64,000 bases of DNA from an uncultured Eubacteriales bacterium (GTDB lineage Bacteria; Bacillota; Clostridia; Oscillospirales; Oscillospiraceae), in contig UQZJ01000001.1 in assembly GCA_900545495.1 (NCBI GenBank), positions 100,162-164,161 on the forward strand. The letters run 5' to 3'. A program made the translations under genes and the position numbers. Below, one piece after another: positions 9,310 through 17,031 of this stretch. The notes below the pieces were generated by a model. The model made no database searches. It was not told the origin of the DNA and saw nothing but the letters and a program-made list of their open reading frames with translations. The first letter of the stretch is position 1; each line of letters opens with the position of its first letter.

Positions 9310-11148
9310 ATGCTCCCTGTTTTTGACCCGCAGGACAGTTCCTGCAAGACCCCCTTTGGCGCCGTGCCCTGCGGCACGACTGTGACCTTCACCCTGCGTG
9401 ACGAGACATATTACGCCTGCGAGCTTTTGGTGCGCCGGGAGTTCTCCGGCATGGACGAGGCCGTCCCCCTGCCCCCGGCAGAGGGCGGCTTTTCCGGGGT
9501 CTACACCGCCCCGGCGGCGCCGGAGCTGTGCTGGTACGGCTTCCGCTTCACCCGTGACGACGGCAGCACCGTCTGCCTCGGCAAAAACGGCTGGTGTGGA
9601 CAGGACGCCCTGACCCGCTGGCAGCTGACGGTCTACGAGGACACCCCCACCCCCGCGTGGTTCGGCGAGGGCGTGACATACCAGATATTTCCAGATCGTT
9701 TTCGCCGCATCTCCGTGCCGGAGACGGAGGGGATGGTGGGACACCGGTGGGTACACCCGTGCTGGGACGATCAGCCGGTGTTCCTGCCGGAGGAAAACGG
9801 CCAGATCACCAACCGGGACTTCTTCGGCGGCTCGCTGGCCGGTATTACGGAGAAGCTGGACTACCTCCAGAGCCTGTCCGTCAGCACCATCTACCTGAAC
9901 CCCATTTTCGAGGCTGGCAGCAACCACCGCTACAACACGGCGGACTATCTGGCCATCGACCCCATGCTGGGTACGGAGGAGGACTTCCGCACCCTATGCC
10001 GCGAGGCGCACGACCGGGGCATCCGCATCATTCTGGACGGCGTATTCAACCATACCGGCTCCAACAGCCGGTATTTCAACGCCGACGGCTTTTACCCGGA
10101 GCCGGGGGCGGCGCAGAGCAAGGACTCCCCCTACTTCCCGTGGTACAGCTTCCACCCGTGGCCCACAGAATACGATGCATGGTGGGGCATCCACACCCTG
10201 CCGGCGGTAAACGAGGACGCACCGGACTACCGGCGGTTCATCATCTCCGACGAGGATTCCGTGGTACGGCGCTGGCTGCGCTGCGGCGCTGACGGCTGGC
10301 GTCTGGACGTGGCGGACGAGCTGCCCGACGACTTCATCGCCGCCATCCGAACTGCTATCACGCAGGAGAAGCCGGACGGATACCTCTTGGGTGAGGTATG
10401 GGAGGACGGCAGCAATAAGATCGCCTACTCCCGCCGCCGCCGCTATCTGCTGGGGCAGGAGACCCACGGCCTGATGAACTACCCCTTCCGGACGGCGCTG
10501 CTGGCGTGGCTGGGCGGCGGGGACGCCGCCGACTTCCGCCGCGGTATGGAGACCATCCGGGAGAACTATCCCCCCGCCGCGTTCTACGGCGCTATGAACT
10601 TCCTTGGCACCCACGACACCGCCCGCATCCTGACGCTGCTGGGTGCGGAGGACATACCTGCCGACAAGCCGGAGCGGGCGGCGTACCGCCTCTCCCCCGC
10701 CGAGCTGGCGCGGGGTCAGCGGCGGCTGCGGCTGGCGGGAATGCTGCTGTACAGCTTCCCCGGCTCCCCCACCCTGTACTACGGCGACGAGGCCGGGATG
10801 CAGGGCTTTGAGGACCCGCTGAACCGCGGCACCTACCCGTGGGGGCAGGAGGATGAGCCGCTGCTGGCGTTCTTCCGGCAGGTGGGCAAGCTGCGCCAGA
10901 CGCGCTCCTCTCTGCGGCGGGGTGAGATCCGCTACCTGTACGCGCAGGGCGGCGGGCTGGTCATCGAGCGCCGCTGCGGCGGTGAGCGCACCGTCACGGC
11001 GATGAACGCCGGGGACGCGACGCTGCCCCTGACGCTGGAATGGGACAGCCCCCTATGCCGCGACGGCGTCACCGGCCAGCAGTTTCTGGTGCAGGACGGA
11101 AAGCTCCATCTGACCCTGCCGCCGCTGGACGGCGTGATCTTGCTGTAA
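9310..11148 (+). CDS. GH13 family alpha-glucan hydrolase (neopullulanase/cyclomaltodextrinase type)
   Basis: 612 residues, no signal peptide, so probably cytoplasmic. An N-terminal beta domain (residues 1-110) precedes the catalytic barrel, which begins YQIFPDRF. The four GH13 regions are present: DGVFNHTG; GWRLDVADE with the nucleophile Asp; LLGEVW with the acid/base Glu; and LGTHDTAR with the transition-state Asp. The N-terminal domain and YQIFPDRF signature fit the maltodextrin-degrading GH13_20 group. It starts 13 bp after PBP2 and is probably co-transcribed with it; a terminator/parS palindrome follows. The exact substrate is not predictable. Confidence 0.88.
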   Translation: MLPVFDPQDSSCKTPFGAVPCGTTVTFTLRDETYYACELLVRREFSGMDEAVPLPPAEGGFSGVYTAPAAPELCWYGFRFTRDDGSTVCLGKNGWCGQDALTRWQLTVYEDTPTPAWFGEGVTYQIFPDRFRRISVPETEGMVGHRWVHPCWDDQPVFLPEENGQITNRDFFGGSLAGITEKLDYLQSLSVSTIYLNPIFEAGSNHRYNTADYLAIDPMLGTEEDFRTLCREAHDRGIRIILDGVFNHTGSNSRYFNADGFYPEPGAAQSKDSPYFPWYSFHPWPTEYDAWWGIHTLPAVNEDAPDYRRFIISDEDSVVRRWLRCGADGWRLDVADELPDDFIAAIRTAITQEKPDGYLLGEVWEDGSNKIAYSRRRRYLLGQETHGLMNYPFRTALLAWLGGGDAADFRRGMETIRENYPPAAFYGAMNFLGTHDTARILTLLGAEDIPADKPERAAYRLSPAELARGQRRLRLAGMLLYSFPGSPTLYYGDEAGMQGFEDPLNRGTYPWGQEDEPLLAFFRQVGKLRQTRSSLRRGEIRYLYAQGGGLVIERRCGGERTVTAMNAGDATLPLTLEWDSPLCRDGVTGQQFLVQDGKLHLTLPPLDGVILL

Positions 11149-11155
11149 ACGGCCC

Positions 11156-11195
11156 CTTCCCCGCCTATGTTTCACGTGAAACATAGGCGGGGAAG
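11156..11195. terminator. Perfect 40-bp palindrome: terminator-like hairpin built around parS
   Basis: The 40 bases are a perfect inverted repeat with no loop mismatch, centred on a parS site. The distal arms are G/C-rich and followed by TTGTTTTTT (11196-11204), the layout of an intrinsic terminator for the GH13 transcript. The inner 16 bp are the ParB binding site. Confidence 0.8.
11168..11183. other. parS site 1
   Basis: Exact match to the Firmicutes parS consensus TGTTTCACGTGAAACA, bound by ParB/Spo0J. It lies in the middle of the terminator-like palindrome. Confidence 0.95.
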
Positions 11196-11207
11196 TTGTT
11201 TTTTCGA

Positions 11208-11223
11208 TGTTTCACGTGAAACA
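11208..11223. other. parS site 2
   Basis: Second exact TGTTTCACGTGAAACA, centred 40 bp from the first and about 50 bp upstream of the parA promoter -10, so ParB bound here could also affect parAB transcription. Confidence 0.95.
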
Positions 11224-11248
11224 TCTTTCGCATTTTGCAAATTTTCTA

Positions 11249-11278
11249 TTGAAACTACCTGCGCGTTTGGTATATACT
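11249..11278 (+). promoter_or_regulatory. Promoter of parA-parB
   Basis: -35 TTGAAA (11249-11254) and -10 TATACT (11273-11278) with 18 bp between them, about 40 bp before the parA start. Confidence 0.65.
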
Positions 11279-11316
11279 AACTAGGATACAGTACGATACA
11301 GAAAGAGGAGTTTGCC

Positions 11317-12072
11317 GTGTCCAAGATCATTGCCATCGTCAATCAAAAGGGCGGCGTGGGAAAAACCACCACCTGCGTCAATCTGGCCGCCGCCGTCAAA
11401 GCCAAGGGTAAGCGGGTGCTGCTGTGCGACTTTGACCCGCAGGCCAACGCCACCAGCGGCATGGGCGTGGACAAGTCCGTGTCCAACGGCGTATATGACG
11501 TGCTGATCAACGGCACGGAAACCGAAAAAGCCATCGTCTCCACCCCCTACGGCGACGTGCTGCCCAGCAGCAAGGCGCTGGCAGGCGCCGGCGTGGAGAT
11601 GATCGAGATGGAGAACCGACAGTTCCTGCTGAAGGCCGCGCTGCGGCAGGTGGCGGCAAGCTACGACTACATTTTCATCGACTGTCCCCCCTCTCTGGAG
11701 CTGCTGACGCTGAACGCGCTGTGCGCCGCCAACAGCCTTCTGGTACCGGTGCAGGGCGAATACTACGCGCTGGAGGGGCTCAGCGACCTGATGAACACCG
11801 TGCGCATCGTGCGGCGGAGCATGAACCCCTCGCTGGATATCGAGGGCGTGCTGCTGACCATGTTCGACGGGCGCACCAACCTGTCCATTCAGGTGGCACA
11901 GGAGGTCAAGCGCTTTTTCGGCAGCAAGGTGTACAGCACCGTGATCCCCCGAAACGTCCGGCTCAGCGAGGCGCCCAGCCACGGGCGGCCGATCACCGCC
12001 TACGACCGGAACTGCCGGGGTGCGGATGCCTATATCGCGCTGGCAGATGAATTTTTGAAGCGAAACGCCTGA
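11317..12072 (+). CDS. parA: Chromosome partitioning ATPase ParA (Soj)
   Basis: 251 residues with the deviant Walker A motif QKGGVGKTTTCVN at the N-terminus, DFDPQANAT (Walker A') and IDCPPSLELL (Walker B). ParA/Soj uses ATP-dependent DNA binding with ParB to segregate origins and regulate DnaA. It starts at a GTG preceded by AGAGGAG. The small size without an N-terminal DNA-binding extension is typical of chromosomal ParA. parB follows after 13 bp and three parS sites flank the pair. Confidence 0.95.
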   Translation: MSKIIAIVNQKGGVGKTTTCVNLAAAVKAKGKRVLLCDFDPQANATSGMGVDKSVSNGVYDVLINGTETEKAIVSTPYGDVLPSSKALAGAGVEMIEMENRQFLLKAALRQVAASYDYIFIDCPPSLELLTLNALCAANSLLVPVQGEYYALEGLSDLMNTVRIVRRSMNPSLDIEGVLLTMFDGRTNLSIQVAQEVKRFFGSKVYSTVIPRNVRLSEAPSHGRPITAYDRNCRGADAYIALADEFLKRNA

Positions 12073-12085
12073 AAGGAGATGCACT

Positions 12086-12952
12086 ATGGCAGGTAATTCC
12101 AAGGGTTTAGGCAAGGGCCTCGGCGCTCTGATGGGCGACGACATGATGGATCTCCACGAGGAGAAGAACAGCCTGCTGCTGCCCATCAGTCAGGTGGAAT
12201 CCTGCGCCGCACAGCCCCGCAAGCTGTTCGACCCAGACGCACTGGCCGATCTGGCGGATTCCATCCGGCAGCACGGCATTATCCAGCCCCTGACCGTGCG
12301 AAAGCTGCAATCGGGGTACTATCAGATCATCGCCGGTGAGCGGCGCTGGCGGGCCGCCCGCATGGCCGGTCTGACGCAGGTACCCGCCGTGGTCATCGAG
12401 GCCGACGACCGCAAGGCTATGGAGCTGGCCATGATCGAGAACCTCCAGCGAGAGGATTTGAACCCCATCGAGGAGGCCGAGGGATACAAGGTTTTGATGG
12501 AGCAATACGGCATGACGCAGGAGGAGACCGCCAAGCGTGTCGGCAAGTCCCGCCCCGCTGTGGCCAACGCCATGCGGCTTTTGCACCTGTGCGAGCCGGT
12601 GCGCGCCATGGTGGAGGATGGTCGGTTGTCCGGCGGTCACGCCCGGGCGCTGCTCCCCCTCCCCGCCAAGCAGCAGGAGACGGCGGCCGCCGCCGTGCTG
12701 AAAAGCGATCTGTCCGTGCGGCAGACAGAGCTGCTGGCCAAGAAGCTGCTGGCGGAAAAGCCGGAGAAGCCGGAAAAAGGCCCCCTGACCGTCAACTATG
12801 CCGAGGAGGCCGCCAAGGAGTTGGGCGAGCGGCTGGGCCGTGGATGCCGCATCGTCACCGGCCGCAAGAAGGGCCGCATCGAGTTGGAATACTACGGCAC
12901 CGATGATCTCAACGATCTGCTGGACGCGCTCCACGCCATCAAAAAGAAATAA
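12086..12952 (+). CDS. parB: Chromosome partitioning protein ParB (Spo0J)
   Basis: 288 residues. N-terminal peptide KGLGKGLGALMG (interacts with ParA), CTP-binding/ParB domain with AQPRKLFD and GERRWRAARMAG, then IENLQREDLNPIEEAEGY, a helix-turn-helix (TQEETAKRVGKSRPAVANAMRL) and a C-terminal dimerisation domain. ParB loads at parS as a CTP-gated clamp and spreads. The ribosome binding site GAAAGGAGATG precedes the ATG. A parS site begins 4 bp after its stop codon. Confidence 0.95.
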   Translation: MAGNSKGLGKGLGALMGDDMMDLHEEKNSLLLPISQVESCAAQPRKLFDPDALADLADSIRQHGIIQPLTVRKLQSGYYQIIAGERRWRAARMAGLTQVPAVVIEADDRKAMELAMIENLQREDLNPIEEAEGYKVLMEQYGMTQEETAKRVGKSRPAVANAMRLLHLCEPVRAMVEDGRLSGGHARALLPLPAKQQETAAAAVLKSDLSVRQTELLAKKLLAEKPEKPEKGPLTVNYAEEAAKELGERLGRGCRIVTGRKKGRIELEYYGTDDLNDLLDALHAIKKK

Positions 12953-12955
12953 CAA

Positions 12956-12971
12956 TGTTTCACGTGAAACA
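12956..12971. other. parS site 3
   Basis: Exact TGTTTCACGTGAAACA in the 38-bp gap between parB and serS. It lies immediately upstream of the serS ribosome binding site (AAGAGGTAAGAAGT). Confidence 0.95.
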
Positions 12972-12990
12972 ATGACAAGAGGTAAGAAGT

Positions 12991-14313
12991 ATGCTTGATA
13001 TCAAATTTGTCCGGGAGAATCCGGAAGCCGTCAAGGAAAACATCCGCAAGAAGTTCCAGAACGCCAAGCTGCCGCTGGTGGACGAGGCCATCGCACTGGA
13101 CGCCGAGCGCCGCCAGGCTATTGCCGACGGCGAGGCGCTGAAGGCCGAGCGCAACAAGCTGTCCAAGGCCAACGGCCCTCTGTTCGGTAAGCTGAAAAAA
13201 TGCACCGACGAGGCAGAGAAGGCCGCCATTCAGGCGGAGATCGACGCCAACAACGCCGCCGTCAAGGCCGACGCCGAGCGGATGGCACAGCTGGAGACCA
13301 AAAAGGAGCAGGCGGAGGCCGCACTGAACAAGATCATGCTGGTCATCCCCCAGATGATCGACCCCTCCGTGCCTATCGGCCCGGACGACAGCTGCAACGT
13401 GGAAGTACAGCGCTTCGGCGAGCCGAAAACGCCGGACTTCGAGGTTCCCTACCACACCGACATTATGGAGCGATTCGACGGCATCGACATGGACGCCGCA
13501 GGCCGCGTGTCCGGCAGCGGCTTCTACTACCTGCTGGGCGACATCGCCCGGCTCCACGAGGCCGTGCTGGCCTACGGCCGCGACTTTATGATCGGCAAGG
13601 GTTTCACCTACTGCATCCCGCCGTTTATGATCCACGGCAACGTGGTGGAGGGCGTCATGAGCCAGACGGACATGGACGCCATGATGTACAAGATCGAGGG
13701 TGAGGATCTCTACCTCATCGGCACCAGCGAGCACTCCATGATCGGCAAGTTCATCGACCAGATCATCCCCGAGGACAAGCTGCCACAGACCCTGACCTCC
13801 TACTCTCCCTGCTTCCGCAAGGAGAAGGGTGCCCACGGCATTGAGGAGCGCGGCGTCTACCGCATCCACCAGTTTGAGAAGCAGGAGATGATCGTGGTCT
13901 GCAAGCCCGAGGACTCCAAGAAGTGGTACGAGCAGATGTGGCAGTACAGCGTGGAGCTGTTCCGTTCGCTGGACATCCCCGTGCGGCAGCTGGAGTGCTG
14001 CTCCGGCGATCTGGCCGACCTGAAGTGCAAGTCCTGCGACATCGAGGCATGGTCTCCCCGGCAGCAGAAGTATTTCGAGGTCTGCTCCTGCTCCAATCTG
14101 GGCGACGCGCAGGCCCGCCGCCTGAAGATCCGCTACAAGGATGCCGACGGCAAGATGCAGCTTTGCCACACGCTGAACAACACCGTGGTGGCGCCGCCCC
14201 GTATGCTCATCGCCTTCCTGGAGAACAATTTGCAGGCCGACGGCTCTGTGCTGGTTCCCGAGGTACTGCGGCCCTACATGGGCGGCAAGGAGCGTCTGGT
14301 TCCCCTTCACTGA
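12991..14313 (+). CDS. serS: Seryl-tRNA synthetase
   Basis: 440 residues. The N-terminal coiled-coil arm that grips the tRNA-Ser long variable arm (residues 1-110, KLKKCTDEAEKAAIQAEID) is followed by the class II core, with motif 2 in FRKEKGAHGIEERGVYRIHQFEK and motif 3 in HTLNNTVVAPPRMLIAFLENN. Motif 2 and 3 wording differs from the common bacterial FRAEAG / LNGSGLAVGR form, indicating the divergent SerRS type seen in some Clostridia. It shares the parAB leader region and may be read through from it. Confidence 0.94.
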   Translation: MLDIKFVRENPEAVKENIRKKFQNAKLPLVDEAIALDAERRQAIADGEALKAERNKLSKANGPLFGKLKKCTDEAEKAAIQAEIDANNAAVKADAERMAQLETKKEQAEAALNKIMLVIPQMIDPSVPIGPDDSCNVEVQRFGEPKTPDFEVPYHTDIMERFDGIDMDAAGRVSGSGFYYLLGDIARLHEAVLAYGRDFMIGKGFTYCIPPFMIHGNVVEGVMSQTDMDAMMYKIEGEDLYLIGTSEHSMIGKFIDQIIPEDKLPQTLTSYSPCFRKEKGAHGIEERGVYRIHQFEKQEMIVVCKPEDSKKWYEQMWQYSVELFRSLDIPVRQLECCSGDLADLKCKSCDIEAWSPRQQKYFEVCSCSNLGDAQARRLKIRYKDADGKMQLCHTLNNTVVAPPRMLIAFLENNLQADGSVLVPEVLRPYMGGKERLVPLH

Positions 14314-14330
14314 GGGGTTTTCGATAATCC

Positions 14331-14357
14331 GTCGTAATATTTCCGCATTTTTATACT
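14331..14357 (+). promoter_or_regulatory. Possible promoter/regulatory motif before mscL
   Basis: The stretch CGTAATATTTCC, 7 bp, TATACT lies just before mscL, with TATACT possibly serving as a -10. The same arrangement occurs before aspS (18875-18889). TATACT also forms a short inverted repeat with AGTATA (14352-14366). Confidence 0.4.
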
Positions 14358-14379
14358 CTTAGTATAGGAGTTTCACCCC

Positions 14380-14817
14380 ATGAAGAAGTTTTTCAACGAA
14401 TTCAAAGAGTTTGCCATGCGCGGCAACGTGATGGACATGGCCGTCGGCGTGGTCATCGGCGCCGCCTTCGGCAAGATCACCACCTCTCTGGTCAACGACG
14501 TGTTCATGCCCCTGATCGGGCTGCTCATCGGCGGCATCGATCTGGGTCAGCTGAACATCGTGCTGAAGCCAGAGGTGCTGGACGAGGCCGGCGAGGTGGT
14601 CACCGCCGCAGTGACGCTGGGGCTGGGTACGTTCCTGTCCACCATCCTCGACTTTATTCTGGTGGCGTTCGTCATCTTCCTGGTAGTCAAGGCCATCAAC
14701 AAGCTCCATACCCTCGGCAAGAAGGACGAGGAGCCTGAACCGGAGGAGCCGGAGGCTCCCACCACTGAGGAGCTGCTCACCGAGATCCGCGATCTGCTGA
14801 AGGAACAGCAGAAATGA
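14380..14817 (+). CDS. mscL: Large-conductance mechanosensitive channel MscL
   Basis: 145 residues. N-terminal amphipathic helix (FNEFKEFAMRGNVMDMAVG), pore helix TM1 (VGVVIGAAFGKITTSLVND), a periplasmic loop and TM2 (ILDFILVAFVIFLVVKAIN), then an acidic linker and a C-terminal helix. It releases solutes during osmotic downshock. Its stop overlaps the rsmG start (ATGA), indicating co-translation. Confidence 0.95.
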   Translation: MKKFFNEFKEFAMRGNVMDMAVGVVIGAAFGKITTSLVNDVFMPLIGLLIGGIDLGQLNIVLKPEVLDEAGEVVTAAVTLGLGTFLSTILDFILVAFVIFLVVKAINKLHTLGKKDEEPEPEEPEAPTTEELLTEIRDLLKEQQK

Positions 14818-15512
14818 GGGACATACTGGTAAAGGGTCTGGCGCAGCTGGGCCTCAGCGACCACGCCGTGCCGCAGCTGGAGGCCTACACCTCCCTGCTG
14901 CTGGAGAAAAACAAGGTGATGAACCTGACCGCCATCACCGCGCCGCAGGAGGTGGCCACGCTGCATCTGCTGGACTGCGCCGCCCTGTTGACCATGGCGG
15001 ACCTGCGGGGCAAGCGCACCATCGATGTCGGCACCGGCGCAGGCTTCCCCGGCATGGTGCTGCGGATCATGGAGCCGGACTTCGACCTGACGCTGCTGGA
15101 CAGTCTGGGCAAGCGCATCGACTTCCTCCGGGAGGTCTGCGCGTCCCTGTCGCTGGAGCGGGTGGACTGCGTCCACGCCCGCGCCGAGGAATTTGCCGCC
15201 GATCACCGCCAGCAGTACGACGTGGCCATGTCCCGCGCCGTCGCCAACCTCAATGTGCTGTGCGAGCTGGCACTGCCGCTGGTCAAAGTGGGCGGGCAGT
15301 TCCTGGCCATGAAATCCGTATCCTCCGACCAGGAGATACAAGGCGCACGGGGCGCCATCGGACAGCTGGGCGGCCGCATCGCGGACATCCGGGACTACAC
15401 CGTGCCGGAGACGCAGGTGCGCCACCGGCTGGTGGTCATCGAAAAAGTCAAGGACACCCCCGCTATCTACCCCCGCAGCTTTGCCCGCATCAAAAAAGCG
15501 CCGCTGAAATAG
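14814..15512 (+). CDS. rsmG: 16S rRNA (guanine527-N7)-methyltransferase RsmG
   Basis: 232 residues. Class I methyltransferase with SAM-binding motif DVGTGAGFPGMVL and LLDSLGKRIDFLREVC; the early LLEKNKVMNLTAIT segment is characteristic of GidB. It methylates G527 of 16S rRNA. In most Firmicutes it lies beside mnmG and parA; here it is three genes downstream of parB and mnmE/mnmG are not in the window. Confidence 0.95.
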   Translation: MRDILVKGLAQLGLSDHAVPQLEAYTSLLLEKNKVMNLTAITAPQEVATLHLLDCAALLTMADLRGKRTIDVGTGAGFPGMVLRIMEPDFDLTLLDSLGKRIDFLREVCASLSLERVDCVHARAEEFAADHRQQYDVAMSRAVANLNVLCELALPLVKVGGQFLAMKSVSSDQEIQGARGAIGQLGGRIADIRDYTVPETQVRHRLVVIEKVKDTPAIYPRSFARIKKAPLK

Positions 15513-15538
15513 CGGCATCACCCGGAAAGGAGGGTCAC

Positions 15539-16276
15539 ATGGGAAAGATCATCGCCGTTGTCTCCGGCAAGGGCGGCACCGGCAAAACATCCTTCACCGC
15601 CAACACCGGGCTGGCGCTGGCGTCGCTGGGGCAGCGAGTCCTGTGCATGGACTGCGACATCACCCTGCGGAATCTGGATCTGGCGCTGGGACTCAGCGAT
15701 CAGGCGCTGATGGACTTCTCCGACGTGCTGGCCCAGCGCTGCACGCTGGAGCAGGCCGTGGTGACCCACCGGCAGTACCCCACGTTGGATCTGCTGACCG
15801 CGCCTATGGCGGACAAGCCGCTGCCGCTGACGGTGCGGCAGCTGGCGGCGCTGGCCAAGGAGATACGGGAACGGTATGACTGGTGCCTGATGGACGCCCC
15901 CGCCGGACTGGGACAGGGCTTCAAGATGGCCGCCTGCATGGCCGATCAGGTCATCGTGGTCACCACCACCGACATCTCCGCCATGCGGGACGCCCAGCGC
16001 ACCGCCATGGAGCTGTCCTCCTTCCCCGCCAACGCGGTGCATCTGGTGGTGGGCCGCGTCTCCCGCAAAACGCTGCGGACGCTGCACACCACCATCGACG
16101 ACGCCATCGACACCGCCGGACTGCCCCTGCTGGGCGTTGTCCCGGAGGACGAGGACGTCCCCTACTGCCTCAATCGCGGGCTGGTGCTGCGGGAACGCAA
16201 CTACTACGCCGCCCGCGCCTACGAAAACATCGCCAAACGCATCATGGGCCGCAAGACGCCCCTGATGAAGATATGA
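15539..16276 (+). CDS. MinD-like ParA-family ATPase
   Basis: 245 residues. Deviant Walker A SGKGGTGKTSF, MDCDITLRNLDLALG (the region after Walker A' typical of MinD) and Walker B LMDAPAGLG. MinD restricts FtsZ assembly at poles. The C-terminus (ENIAKRIMGRKTPLMKI) is short and only weakly resembles a membrane-targeting helix. No minC, minE or divIVA is adjacent; the partner gene is a methylglyoxal synthase homologue, as in some Clostridia min operons. A strong GGAAAGGAGG precedes the ATG. Exact function uncertain. Confidence 0.78.
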   Translation: MGKIIAVVSGKGGTGKTSFTANTGLALASLGQRVLCMDCDITLRNLDLALGLSDQALMDFSDVLAQRCTLEQAVVTHRQYPTLDLLTAPMADKPLPLTVRQLAALAKEIRERYDWCLMDAPAGLGQGFKMAACMADQVIVVTTTDISAMRDAQRTAMELSSFPANAVHLVVGRVSRKTLRTLHTTIDDAIDTAGLPLLGVVPEDEDVPYCLNRGLVLRERNYYAARAYENIAKRIMGRKTPLMKI

Positions 16277-16296
16277 CAGAGAAAGGAGCGCCCCCT

Positions 16297-16713
16297 ATGA
16301 ATATCGCTTTGATGGCGCACGACAACAAAAAAGAGCTGATGGTCCAGTTCTGCACCGCCTACTGCGGCATTTTAGCCAAGCATACCCTGTGCGCCACAGC
16401 TCGCACCGGCCAACAGATCGCGGACGCCACCGGTCTGACCATCCATCGTTTCCTCTCCTTCTCCCACGGCGGCGGCCAGCAGATCGCGGCCCGCATCGCC
16501 TACAACGAGATCGATATGGTTCTGTGCTTCAGCGACCCCAACCAGAAGACTGTCGACGAGGATATCACCTATATCTCCCGGCTGTGCGACAAGAACAACA
16601 TTCCCTTTGCCAGCAACCTTGCCACTGCCGAAATGCTGGTGCTGGGTCTGGATCAGGGCTATCTGGACTGGCGCGACATCGTCAATCCCAAGAGCAAGCC
16701 CTTTACCGCGTAA
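16297..16713 (+). CDS. Methylglyoxal synthase-like protein, probably not active as a synthase
   Basis: 138 residues, the normal length for MgsA, and the fold segments are recognisable: MNIALMAHDNKKELM, CATARTGQQIA, IDMVLCFSDP, NIPFASNLATAEML. However, the GGDQQ segment carrying the catalytic aspartate (Asp71 in E. coli) reads GGGQQ at 16477-16491, and the WDP...PHDPDV segment is altered to SDPNQKTVDEDI with loss of the catalytic-site histidine. Phosphate-binding residues are partly kept. It may be a regulatory or redirected member rather than an enzyme making methylglyoxal. It is 20 bp after the MinD-like gene. Confidence 0.75.
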   Translation: MNIALMAHDNKKELMVQFCTAYCGILAKHTLCATARTGQQIADATGLTIHRFLSFSHGGGQQIAARIAYNEIDMVLCFSDPNQKTVDEDITYISRLCDKNNIPFASNLATAEMLVLGLDQGYLDWRDIVNPKSKPFTA

Positions 16714-16721
16714 AGACCGCC

Positions 16722-16750
16722 TTGACAACCGGCGGAGAATCGCCTATTAT
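16722..16750 (+). promoter_or_regulatory. Promoter of the T-box / hisS-aspS operon
   Basis: Perfect -35 TTGACA (16722-16727), 17-bp spacer, -10 TATTAT (16745-16750). Transcription should start near 16757, giving a leader of about 275 nt before the first gene. Confidence 0.85.
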
Positions 16751-16756
16751 AAAGGG

Positions 16757-16993
16757 TAACCGCGTTGAATTTGCAGGAGTAACCCGCACAACGCCGCCAG
16801 CAGAGAGGTGCGCCGCCGGCTGAGAGCGCACTGCGGCAGAACGGGCCAAGACAGCAGACGAGCGGGGATGGAAACATCCACGGCGCGCTCCCCGTAACAG
16901 GAGCAGAAAGGGCCGCACGACGGCTGAAATTGGGTGGCACCACGAAGTGTTTCAACGCTCTCGTCCCAACGCAAGGGGACGGGAGCGTTTTTT
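16757..16993 (+). ncRNA. T-box leader, predicted to read tRNA-Asp (specifier GAC)
   Basis: Stem I: the AGUAA of the specifier loop at 16779-16783, the AGAGAG bulge near 16802-16807, and the distal hairpin GTGCGC/GCGCAC (16808-16813 / 16826-16831). The triplet GAC followed by A at 16850-16853 lies on the 3' side of the specifier loop. The T-box core GGGTGGCACCACG is at 16932-16944; its UGGC would pair with a GCCA tRNA end, fitting the G73 of tRNA-Asp rather than the C73 of tRNA-His. A terminator follows (12-bp stem, 16956-16967 / 16976-16987, then six T). Uncharged tRNA-Asp should allow read-through into hisS-aspS. Confidence 0.85.
16956..16993 (+). terminator. T-box conditional terminator
   Basis: Twelve-bp stem with one G-U pair, 8-nt loop and a TTTTTT run. 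Its 5' arm competes with the antiterminator formed by the T-box core. Confidence 0.88.
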
Positions 16994-17031
16994 GATATCC
17001 CCACGCCGTGATGCCGAAAAAGGAGAACCGT

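Noticed and set aside
16829..16831. CAC as a histidine specifier in the hisS T-box
   Set aside because: These bases form the distal hairpin stem GTGCGC/GCGCAC, and the UGGC bulge does not fit C73 of tRNA-His.
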